37,706 bases of DNA from Candidatus Dormiibacterota bacterium (GTDB lineage: Bacteria; Chloroflexota; Dormibacteria; Aeolococcales; Bog-877): the NCBI GenBank assembly GCA_013044295.1, contig JABEUU010000088.1, positions 1 through 37,706 on the forward strand, given 5' to 3'. The stretch's first letter is position 1; each line of letters starts with the position of its first letter. The notes beneath the pieces were generated by a model that saw only the letters and a list, made by a program, of their open reading frames with translations, searched no databases and was not told where the DNA came from. A program made the translations under genes and the position numbers. Positions 16,703 through 23,145 of the stretch are shown here, piece after piece.

Positions 16703-17101
16703 CTAGGCGCGGGGGACTGGCGGCTCGTACTCGACCTTGAGGCCGGACGCGGTGGCGTTGGATCCGTTGAAGAAGTCGACTACCGCCATCAGCTCCACCA
16801 GCTCAGCATCACCGAAGCCCAGTGAGCGCAGCGCGTCGGTGTGGCTGGACAGGCAGTAGGAGCAATTGTTGGTGGCCGACACCGCGACCGCGATGATCTC
16901 CTTGGTGCGGCGGTCGAGCGAACCCTCGGCCATCACCGACTTCAGCTTGTTCCAGGTCGAGGCCAGGTACTCGGGCCGGTGGGCCAGTGCCTTCCAGTAG
17001 TTCGGAACCTTCGACAGGTTCCGGCTCGCCATGATCTCCTCGTACACCTCCTTGACCAGTCCTTCGGCCTCAGACTCCTCGATCAGTCTCACCAGTGCCA
17101 C
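16703..17101 (-). CDS. AhpD-like (carboxymuconolactone decarboxylase-fold) protein
   Basis: A 132-residue alkylhydroperoxidase/CMD-fold protein. The signature is RTKEIIAVAVSATNNCSYCLSSHTDALRSLG (C-x2-C-x3-H), followed by a FGDAELVELMAVVDFFNG helix pair. It is shorter than, and different from, the peroxidase-related protein at 14961. I choose GTG 17101, whose first base lies 1 nt after the aminotransferase stop and which has GGGAGGG upstream. The annotated-length alternative from 17128 would overlap the aminotransferase and lacks a site. It is fourth in the minus-strand operon and translationally coupled to the gene before it. The role is probably disulfide/peroxide chemistry, but the fold is also used by decarboxylases. 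Confidence 0.86.
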   Translation of the reverse strand: MALVRLIEESEAEGLVKEVYEEIMASRNLSKVPNYWKALAHRPEYLASTWNKLKSVMAEGSLDRRTKEIIAVAVSATNNCSYCLSSHTDALRSLGFGDAELVELMAVVDFFNGSNATASGLKVEYEPPVPRA

Positions 17102-17102
17102 C

Positions 17103-18062
17103 TCAGTCCCTCCCAGGCAAAATGCCACCCACGGCCGCCGGCACGGGGGTGCGCCAGGCGGCCATGTCCTCGACCTCGCCGCGAGCCACCTGCAGGTAGG
17201 CGCGCTGGAGCTCTTGGGTCAGAGGCCCGATCTCACCGTTGCCAATGATGCGCCCGTCGACTTGGGTGATCGGAGCCAGCTGCACCCCCGTTCCCGAAAG
17301 GAAGGCCTCATCCGCTGAGAGCAGCTCGCTGCGGTCGACCCGGCGCACCTCGAGGGGCCATCCCCGCTGGCGGACCAGCTCGATCACGCAATCCCTGGTG
17401 ATGCCGACCAGCACATCGTCGGTGGCCTGCGGGGTGATCACGGTTCCGCCCGCGACCAGGAATAGATTGGAGGAGGAGGCCTCGGCCACGTGGCCGTCAC
17501 CGGTGAGCATGATCGCCTCGTCGAATCCTCTCGCCCGCGCCTCGTCGGAGGCCAGAGCGGCGTTGATGTAGGCCCCCGTGGGCTTGGCGCGGGCGGGGAT
17601 GGCGTTGTCGTCGATCCGCCGCCAGGCCGAGATCATCACGTTGAGGCCCTTGCGGATGTCCAGGTAATCTCCGAAGGGCTGGGTGAAGACGCACAGGTCG
17701 GTGGCGATGCCGGAGAGGGTCACCTTGATGGTGCGCCCAGACTTGTAGAGGATGGGGCGGATGTAGACATCCTCCCGGTATCCGTTTCGGGCCAGCAGCT
17801 CCAGGATGATCGATTCAATTCTGCCCTGGGTGAGGGTGGGGTCGGGCTCCAGGTGGAGGATGTGGGCGGAGCGAAGCAGCCGCTCCGCGTGCTCACGCAG
17901 GCGCAGCACGTAGAGCTGCTCCTTGACCGGGTTCCAATAGGCGCGGATCCCCTCGAAGCAGCCGGTACCGTAGTTGAAGGCGTGGGTGGAGATGGGCACG
18001 CGGGCCTCGTCCTTGTCGACGAAGCCGCTCTCGAAGTAGACGATGTCTCCCGGGCTGCTCAT
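17103..18062 (-). CDS. Class IV (branched-chain amino acid-type) aminotransferase
   Basis: A 319-residue PLP enzyme of fold type IV, closest in layout to branched-chain aminotransferases (IlvE). Features are FNYGTGCFEGIRAYW near residue 30, the YIRPILYKSGRTIKV strand, and the PLP lysine at about residue 160 (ARAKPTGAYINA). HVAEASSSNLFLVAGG carries the conserved Glu, VGITRDCVIEL the phosphate-binding turn and SGTGVQLAPITQVDGR the C-terminal loop. It would transfer the amino group of a hydrophobic amino acid to 2-oxoglutarate. The start ATG overlaps the SDR stop by 4 nt (ATGA), and its own stop is 1 nt before the next GTG. Within a cluster with an Lrp regulator and an APC permease, a catabolic role on an imported amino acid is likely. 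It need not be the biosynthetic IlvE. Confidence 0.92.
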   Translation of the reverse strand: MSSPGDIVYFESGFVDKDEARVPISTHAFNYGTGCFEGIRAYWNPVKEQLYVLRLREHAERLLRSAHILHLEPDPTLTQGRIESIILELLARNGYREDVYIRPILYKSGRTIKVTLSGIATDLCVFTQPFGDYLDIRKGLNVMISAWRRIDDNAIPARAKPTGAYINAALASDEARARGFDEAIMLTGDGHVAEASSSNLFLVAGGTVITPQATDDVLVGITRDCVIELVRQRGWPLEVRRVDRSELLSADEAFLSGTGVQLAPITQVDGRIIGNGEIGPLTQELQRAYLQVARGEVEDMAAWRTPVPAAVGGILPGRD

Positions 18063-18838
18063 ATATACCTCCCCATGCCGCCGGACACGTCGATGGACGC
18101 GCCCGTGATATAGCTCGCGTGCCGGCTGGCCAAAAAGGCGACCAGTCCGGCGACCTCGTCTGGTTCGCCGAATCGTCCCAACGGGACCTCCGGCGCCGCG
18201 GTCCTATCCAGGAACTCGGACTCGGTGAGCTCGGGAGCGCGGCGGCGATGGATGGCGGCCCACTGGGGTGTCCGCACCAAACCGATGTTGACCGAATTGA
18301 CCAGGATCCTCTCGGGACCAAGCTCCATCGCGAGCGCCTTGTTGAAGGCCAGACAGGCGGCCCTGTCCACGGTGGTCGCGAAGAAGTCCGGGTCGGGCTG
18401 GCGGCCGTAGATGGCGTTGACGTTGATGATCACGCCGCCGCCAGCGGCTCGCAGATGAGGCAGAGCGGCGCGGCTGCACCGGATCTGAGAGAACAGCTTG
18501 ACATCGAGGTCGGCCTGGAAGTCGGCATCGGTGAGGGTCTCAAACGTGCCTGGGTGGGCCCGCCCAGCATTGTTCACCAGGATGTCGAGGCCGCCGAACT
18601 CCTCCGCCGACCTGGCGATGAAGCGTTCTACATCGCCCGGAATGGTCACGTCAGCCACCTCGGCCCGCACCCGTCCCAGCTCTCCCAGCCGCTCAGCCGC
18701 GATCGTCAGCTCGTCTCCGTGCCGCGAGCAGATGGCGACGACCGCGCCCTCCTGGAGCAGGAGTTCCGCGATCGCATAGCCCAAGCCCTTGGACCCGCCG
18801 GTAACGATGGCGCGGCGCCCTCCCAGGCCCAGGTCCAC
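18059..18838 (-). CDS. Short-chain dehydrogenase/reductase-fold protein lacking the catalytic tetrad
   Basis: A 259-residue Rossmann-fold SDR. The cofactor motif TGGSKGLG (residues 13-20) and the LVNNAG motif (residues 87-92) are intact, as is the C-terminal DVSGGMG segment, so NAD(P) binding looks preserved. The catalytic residues do not fit. The usual Asn-Ser-Tyr-Lys positions align with Lys114, Ala142, Thr155 and Arg159 (NVNAIYG and ATTVDRAACLAF replace ISSxxG and YxxxKAA). The start is GTG 18838, with GGAG overlapping the cupin stop. The stop overlaps the aminotransferase start in ATGA, so it is translationally coupled. It may use another base, work on an unusual substrate, or act as a cofactor-binding partner. 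It is second in the operon. Confidence 0.9.
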   Translation of the reverse strand: MDLGLGGRRAIVTGGSKGLGYAIAELLLQEGAVVAICSRHGDELTIAAERLGELGRVRAEVADVTIPGDVERFIARSAEEFGGLDILVNNAGRAHPGTFETLTDADFQADLDVKLFSQIRCSRAALPHLRAAGGGVIINVNAIYGRQPDPDFFATTVDRAACLAFNKALAMELGPERILVNSVNIGLVRTPQWAAIHRRRAPELTESEFLDRTAAPEVPLGRFGEPDEVAGLVAFLASRHASYITGASIDVSGGMGRYI

Positions 18839-18844
18839 CTTGGC

Positions 18845-19267
18845 CTACTCCGACGCTCGTCGACGGGCGTCGCTCGCCAGGTCGAGGAGGGCCTGCCTGG
18901 GAGGGTTGAAGACGTCGAACTCGAGACAGGCGCCGTCTTTGGTGCGGGCCCCATGGGAGACGTTGGCGGGTACCACCGCGACCATGCCCGGAGTCAGCTG
19001 CCGGACCTCCCCGTCGATCTCGAACTCCAGCTCACCTTCGACCACAAGGGTGATCTGCTCCTCGTCGTGGACATGCACCGGCGCCTCGGTGTGGGGCTCG
19101 AAGTGGACCGCCATCAGCATGGTGCGCTCTCCGAGCAGGTATCGAAATTCCAGCCCGGGTACGAACTGAACTGGGTCCTCTCCCCTTTGCAGATCCACGA
19201 AGCGGCCGGGAGCGGTGGGGGGTCGACCTGAGCCGACCTGGCTGAAGTACTGGTCCGCAAGGCTCAT
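18845..19267 (-). CDS. Cupin-domain protein
   Basis: A 140-residue single-domain cupin. Motif 1 is HVHDEEQITLVVEGELEF (H-x-H plus a later Glu/Gln and Gly). Motif 2 is GMVAVVPANVSHG, with the third histidine, so a mononuclear metal site (two His from motif 1, one from motif 2) is complete. It could be a small dioxygenase, isomerase or ligand-binding protein. ATG 19267 is chosen because GAGGGAG lies 9 nt upstream; the GTG at 19291 precedes that site. It is the first gene of the minus-strand operon, with the SDR starting 6 nt after its stop, and is expressed from the divergent promoter shared with the Lrp gene. Confidence 0.85.
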   Translation of the reverse strand: MSLADQYFSQVGSGRPPTAPGRFVDLQRGEDPVQFVPGLEFRYLLGERTMLMAVHFEPHTEAPVHVHDEEQITLVVEGELEFEIDGEVRQLTPGMVAVVPANVSHGARTKDGACLEFDVFNPPRQALLDLASDARRRASE

Positions 19268-19354
19268 CCTGTTTCGCTCCCTCTTTTCCACAGATCGGTT
19301 AGATCCAGCGCAGCGGCTCGCGCCCGCATTTGGCCGGTCGTCATGGATAGCCTG

Positions 19355-19363
19355 ACTATAGCA
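19355..19363 (-). promoter_or_regulatory. Extended -10 promoter of the cupin operon
   Basis: On the minus strand TGCTATAGT is an extended -10 element: TG, one base, then TATAGT, five of six matches. It points into the cupin gene with a leader of about 80 nt and a Shine-Dalgarno. The -35 region is weak, as expected for an extended -10 promoter. Confidence 0.5.
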
Positions 19364-19374
19364 TTAGCAGCTAT
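19358..19374. promoter_or_regulatory. Candidate Lrp-type operator, 17-bp inverted repeat
   Basis: ATAGC-ATTAGCA-GCTAT is a perfect 5-bp dyad with a 7-nt spacer. It overlaps the minus-strand -10 and the start of the plus-strand -10 (TATGAT at 19372). A regulator bound here would control both operons. The AT-rich dyad and the adjacent Lrp/AsnC gene suggest autoregulation. Confidence 0.45.
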
Positions 19375-19377
19375 GAT
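19372..19377 (+). promoter_or_regulatory. -10 box of the Lrp/GATase/GS operon
   Basis: TATGAT (five of six matches) faces right. It is followed by 6 nt and then the GTG at 19384, giving a leaderless start for a short upstream frame. No strong -35 is visible. Confidence 0.45.
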
Positions 19378-19383
19378 GTGATG

Positions 19384-19413
19384 GTGAGTAGCCGTCCATA
19401 CCATTGCAAGTGA
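19384..19413 (+). CDS. Possible leaderless 9-residue upstream peptide
   Basis: GTG 19384 starts exactly 6 nt after the TATGAT box and encodes nine residues (MSSRPYHCK). Its TGA stop overlaps the ATG of the Lrp gene by one base (TGATG), so translation of the short frame could feed ribosomes into the regulator. An in-frame ATG at 19381 is an alternative start. The Lrp ATG has no clear Shine-Dalgarno of its own, which supports coupling. A frame this short can arise by chance; it rests on spacing and overlap only. Confidence 0.3.
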   Translation: MSSRPYHCK

Positions 19414-20030
19414 TGGCCAAGCCAAGTGCGCGCCTTACTAATGACAACCGTGGGCTCGCGTCCCCGGGGCCGGAGCAGCCGCCAGCTCACGCAGTTGACG
19501 CCACCGACCTTGCGATCCTGGTCCACCTCCTGCGCGACGCCCGGGTCTCGGTGCGAAGGATCGCGGCGGCGGTGGGGATGTCTGCACCCGCGGTGACCGA
19601 GCGCATTGCGCGGCTCGAGCGCAGCGCGATCATCCGCGGCTATCGGGCCGATGTCGACTGGGCGAAGCTCGGCTATGCCGTGATCGCCTATGTGTTGGTC
19701 ACCGGGGTGCAGGGCTGGGAGCAGACCGAGACGGTGGAGGCGCTGCGGAGCCTCTTGGAGGTGGAGGATGTGACGGTCGTCACCGGCGCCTCGGACCTGC
19801 TGGTCCGGGTCCGGGTCCGCGACCAGCAGCATCTGCGCGAGTGCCTCTTCGATCGCCTCTGGAAAGTTCCTGGCGTGCACCGGACCGAGACCGTGCTCTG
19901 CCTGACCGACCCCGGTCCGAGGACCTTTGACCTGCATCTGGCGGAGGCCATGCTGGCAGAGTCGAGAGGGGATCGAGCCGCGCACACAGTTCCGGAGCCA
20001 GGCCGTCGGCCCTCCAAGAGGTCCAAGTGA
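19413..20030 (+). CDS. Lrp/AsnC-family transcriptional regulator
   Basis: A 205-residue regulator. After a disordered N-terminus of about 28 residues comes the winged helix-turn-helix (DATDLAILVHLLRDARVSVRRI, then VGMSAPAVTERIARLE as the recognition region). The beta-rich RAM (ligand-binding, oligomerisation) domain follows from about GYAVIAYVLV to VLCLTDPG. ATG 19413 is preferred; TTG 19404 and GTG 19410 are in-frame alternatives. It faces away from the cupin operon across a 145-bp region with a dyad, and its stop overlaps the amidotransferase start (TGATG). It probably senses an amino acid and controls both divergent operons. The C-terminal 25 residues are Pro/Arg-rich and beyond the usual length. 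Confidence 0.92.
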   Translation: MAKPSARLTNDNRGLASPGPEQPPAHAVDATDLAILVHLLRDARVSVRRIAAAVGMSAPAVTERIARLERSAIIRGYRADVDWAKLGYAVIAYVLVTGVQGWEQTETVEALRSLLEVEDVTVVTGASDLLVRVRVRDQQHLRECLFDRLWKVPGVHRTETVLCLTDPGPRTFDLHLAEAMLAESRGDRAAHTVPEPGRRPSKRSK

Positions 20031-20719
20031 TGTGTGAGATTCTGCTGGCGGTGTGGCCCGAGCCGAGCCCGATCGAGCAGGTGCTGGAGTGGGGCACGGC
20101 GCTGGAGCGCTACGGCCTCGGTGGCTTCGGATGGGGCGTTGCCTGGCGTGGTCCAAAGGGCGTGGCCAGCTACCGCCACCCTGGGCAGCTGGCCGGTGAC
20201 GACGCGGGCCGGGCCCGGCTGGCGTCGATCCGCTCCACCCACTTCCTGGTCCACCTGCGTCGGCCCTCGCAACTGACCACCATCGCCCTTGCCGACACTC
20301 AGCCGTTCCGAGCTGAGGACGGAAGCTTCGCCTTCGCGCACAACGGCCGACTTGACGGCGCCGAGGGCCTGCGTGGACGCTTCGGGACCAAGCTGCAAGG
20401 ACGGGCCGACAGCGAGGTCGGATTCCGCCTCTTCGAGGAGCTGTTGGGGGAGGGCCAGAGCGCGAGGGCTGCTCTGCCCGCGATTCACACCCGACTCGGT
20501 GGCACCGCGAATCTGGCCTTCCTACCGGCGGAGGGAGCGCCTCTGGTCTACGCCGGGGCGCCTGCCAACCAGCTCTGGAGCTTCGACTTGGCCGGCGCCG
20601 AGGTGGTCAGCACCGGGCTCCACTCCACGGACGAGGCGGTATTCGAGTTCTGCTTCCCCGGGGCGTCGCACCGGGCAAGGATCGGGGACGGCGAGACGGC
20701 GGCGGTGGCGGAGAGTTAG
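20030..20719 (+). CDS. Standalone class II glutamine amidotransferase (EgtC/YafJ-like)
   Basis: A 229-residue Ntn-type amidotransferase domain. The nucleophile is Cys2 (MCEILLAV), exposed after Met removal. Other hallmarks are STHFLVHLRRPS (the Arg that binds the glutamine carboxylate), DTQPF, FAFAHNGRLDG (Asn-Gly of the oxyanion hole) and RADSEVGFRLFEEL (Asp). There is no synthase domain, as in YafJ and EgtC; EgtC removes glutamate from a gamma-glutamyl intermediate. ATG 20030 overlaps the Lrp stop by one base. The GTG at 20027 would add a residue before the Cys and is rejected. The neighbouring GS-like ligase suggests that it hydrolyses the gamma-glutamyl bond the ligase makes, or supplies ammonia. 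Confidence 0.9.
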   Translation: MCEILLAVWPEPSPIEQVLEWGTALERYGLGGFGWGVAWRGPKGVASYRHPGQLAGDDAGRARLASIRSTHFLVHLRRPSQLTTIALADTQPFRAEDGSFAFAHNGRLDGAEGLRGRFGTKLQGRADSEVGFRLFEELLGEGQSARAALPAIHTRLGGTANLAFLPAEGAPLVYAGAPANQLWSFDLAGAEVVSTGLHSTDEAVFEFCFPGASHRARIGDGETAAVAES

Positions 20720-20827
20720 TCGGCGTCCGAGGAGCTGGGGCCAGACGGGGTCGGCTGCGGCCAACCGCGCCAGCCGCCCCGATCAGCACCGAGGCGAGCG
20801 CGCAACCGAGACCAGAAGGAGAGGCAG

Positions 20828-22303
20828 ATGGCGAAGATTCTCCCCCGCGACCTGGCCATGGGCAAGGTCGGCTTCGTAGCGGAGCACCGGCTCTACGACG
20901 AGGCCAAGGGCGCAGCCGCCGAGGCCGCTGCGGCGGCCGTGGCGGACCAGGGCATCCGCACCGTGCGGATCATGTGGCCGGACCAGCACGGCGCGCTGCG
21001 CGGCAAGTTCGTGTCCGCGCGCGACTTCGCGCTCTCGCTCCGCAATGGCATGGACTTCTCCGGGGCGCTGCTCAGCATGGACTCCGCCAATCACGTCTTC
21101 CCCCCGCTGTTCGTGGAGGGGGGCGGCTTCGGCATCCCGGAGCTGACCGGGTTCCCAGATGTGGTGCTGGTGCCTGACCCCACGACCTTCCGGGTCCTGC
21201 CGTGGGCGGACGCCACGGCCTGGGTGATGTGCGACATGTACTTCGGCAACGGCAAGGAGGTGACGCTCTCCACCCGCTCTGTGATGCGCCGCCAGCTCCA
21301 GGCGGCAGCCGAGATGGGGTTCGACTACGTCGCCGGCCTCGAGGTGGAGTTCTACATCACCCGGCGCGAATGGGACCGGATCGCTCCCGACCAGACCGGG
21401 TGGCCGCCGGTGGCGCCCCCGGTGAGCATGGTCGCCCAGGGCTACCAGTACCTGTCCGAGACCAGGCTGGCACAGTTGGGCGACATTCTCAACCCCCTGC
21501 GGGACAACCTGGAGGAGATCGGACTTCCGCTGCGCAGCATCGAGGACGAGTGGGGCCCGGGCCAGACCGAGATCACCCTCGACCCCATGGTCGGGCTGGG
21601 CGCGGCCGACGCCATGATCATCCTGCGCTCGGCGATCAAGCAGATCTGTCATGAGCGTGGCTACCACGCCACCTTCATGTGCCGTCCCCTGCTGCCCAAT
21701 GTCTCCTCCAGCGGATGGCATCTCCACGAGTCGCTGCGGGACGCCAAGGCCGGTCGCAACGCATTCCAGGGCGGCAAGGGGGAGGTGCTCTCGGAGGCGG
21801 GGCGGCAATTCGCCGCTGGCATCCTCCAGCACGCGGTCCCGATGACCGTGTTCTCGACCCCGACGATCAACGGGTACAAGCGCTTCCGGCCCTACTCGTT
21901 CGCCCCCGACCGGGTCAACTGGGCGATGGAGAACCGCGGCGCCATGCTCCGGGTCCAGGGTCAGCCGGGGGACCCGGGATCACACCTCGAGAACCGGTTG
22001 GGAGAGCCGGCCGCAAATCCCTACCTCTACATGGCCGCCAACATAGCGGCCGGCCTGGACGGAATCCGCCAGAAGCTGGTGCCGCCGCCCCCGGTGACGG
22101 CGGACCCCTACCAGGAGGCGGCTCAGCTGTTGCCAACTTCACTCTGGGAGGCGGTCGACGCCCTCGACCAGGACCAGTTCTTCCGCCAAGCGCTCGGGAG
22201 AGAGATCGTCGACTTCATTGTCATGATGAAGCGAGCCGAGGTGGCGCGCTTCCTGAGCACCGTCACCGACTGGGAGCAGAATGAATACTTCGAGTTCTTC
22301 TGA
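20828..22303 (+). CDS. Glutamine synthetase-family gamma-glutamyl ligase
   Basis: A 491-residue GS-fold ligase. The beta-grasp part opens with VRIMWPDQHGALRGKFV, typical of GS-like proteins acting on amines rather than ammonia (GlnA3/GlnA4, PuuA, FluG types). Active-site segments are complete: GLEVEFY (metal Glu pair), EDEWGPGQTEI, SSGWHLHESL (metal His), NGYKRFRPY and NRGAMLRV (substrate and ATP Arg). The NPYLYMAANIAAGLDGI helix follows. No adenylylation-type Tyr loop was recognised at the C-terminus (DWEQNEYFEFF). The ATG has AAGGAGAGG upstream. It would ligate glutamate to an amine or amino compound using ATP. It is third in the Lrp operon, 108 nt after the amidotransferase, and is the counterpart of the GS half of FluG. 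Confidence 0.93.
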   Translation: MAKILPRDLAMGKVGFVAEHRLYDEAKGAAAEAAAAAVADQGIRTVRIMWPDQHGALRGKFVSARDFALSLRNGMDFSGALLSMDSANHVFPPLFVEGGGFGIPELTGFPDVVLVPDPTTFRVLPWADATAWVMCDMYFGNGKEVTLSTRSVMRRQLQAAAEMGFDYVAGLEVEFYITRREWDRIAPDQTGWPPVAPPVSMVAQGYQYLSETRLAQLGDILNPLRDNLEEIGLPLRSIEDEWGPGQTEITLDPMVGLGAADAMIILRSAIKQICHERGYHATFMCRPLLPNVSSSGWHLHESLRDAKAGRNAFQGGKGEVLSEAGRQFAAGILQHAVPMTVFSTPTINGYKRFRPYSFAPDRVNWAMENRGAMLRVQGQPGDPGSHLENRLGEPAANPYLYMAANIAAGLDGIRQKLVPPPPVTADPYQEAAQLLPTSLWEAVDALDQDQFFRQALGREIVDFIVMMKRAEVARFLSTVTDWEQNEYFEFF

Positions 22304-22333
22304 GTCCGGTGTCGGCTAGAGGGGGAATTAGCG

Positions 22334-22663
22334 ATGTCTCAACCGGTCCAGCATCTGGTGTTATTCCGTCTGGCCGAGCCCCCGGGGCCCGAGGTGGAAG
22401 AGGAGATGCGGCGGCAGATCTCGACCTGGGCCGGGGTGATTCCCGGACTGCGCCGGCTGCGCTTCGGTGCCGACACCGGAGGCCGGGCCGATGGCTACCA
22501 GTTCTGCCTGCTCACCGAGTTCGAGGACGCCGAGGCGCTGGCGGCCTACCTTCCCCATCCGCTCCATGCCGCCTTTCTGCGATGGGTGCAGGATCGACCG
22601 TTCGAGGTGCTCCGGTTCGACTACCCTCTGGATGAAAGGACCAGCCTGCTGGAGAGCGCCTGA
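22334..22663 (+). CDS. Dabb (stress-responsive alpha/beta barrel) domain protein
   Basis: A 109-residue Dabb-family protein (ferredoxin-like dimeric fold). The opening QHLVLFRLAEP is the typical His-containing strand (H-x-V-x-F-x). PGLRRLRFGADTGGRADGYQFCLLTEFEDAEALAAYLPHP is the standard central part, ending in the FLRWV helix. Such proteins include small monooxygenases, cyclases and stress proteins. GAGGGGG lies about 13 nt before the ATG, and the gene starts 30 nt after the GS-like stop, so it probably belongs to the same operon. A role in converting or holding an intermediate is inference only. Confidence 0.85.
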   Translation: MSQPVQHLVLFRLAEPPGPEVEEEMRRQISTWAGVIPGLRRLRFGADTGGRADGYQFCLLTEFEDAEALAAYLPHPLHAAFLRWVQDRPFEVLRFDYPLDERTSLLESA

Positions 22664-23145
22664 CTCCTGGGAGGCGGCCACTTGCCAATTGAGGGTCGAA
22701 CGGCTCGCGCGAGTCAGGCTCGGGGTGCCGACTGCGGCGCCCAGCCAGGACCATCAACCGGGGCGTAGAATCCCAGCCGATCGGTCCAGATTCCACCGAC
22801 CAGGTGGTGCGCTTGGCGGCTGAGTCGGAGCGAGCGTTGGAGCCCCTTCCACGCCCCGCGCTTGCGGGCAGCATGCGCCGGTCACCGAGGGCGACGTCGC
22901 GTCCGGGTTGGACCAGCCGGGGCCGGCCGCCCAAGTCACCAGGGCGGGTGCGCGTGGGGTAGGGCCATGGGGGGTCAGGTCCCAGCACTTCCTCCTGGTC
23001 ATGCGGAACGGTCGCGCGGTCTCAGGATCGACCCGCGCGGGCCTTCTGGGTCAAACGAAGATGGGATCTCCGGACCCAGAGCCGAACAGCTCGAACCCAC
23101 CCGTCAGTCGTCCCCACCTCGGCCCCTCGGCGCTACCCTGATCTG
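22664..23145. other. 482-bp intergenic region
   Basis: No supported gene. A TAGAAT box lies at 22766-22771 with no start at leaderless spacing after it. A TACCCT box at 23134-23139 immediately precedes the epimerase gene. Confidence 0.4.
23134..23139 (+). promoter_or_regulatory. -10 box of a probable leaderless promoter
   Basis: TACCCT, then 6 nt, then the GTG start at 23146, with no Shine-Dalgarno. This is the same arrangement as at recQ and at 3235. Confidence 0.45.

Noticed and set aside
20783-21832. A 349-codon minus-strand open frame opposite the GS-like gene
   Set aside because: Antisense shadow; the plus strand encodes every GS active-site motif.
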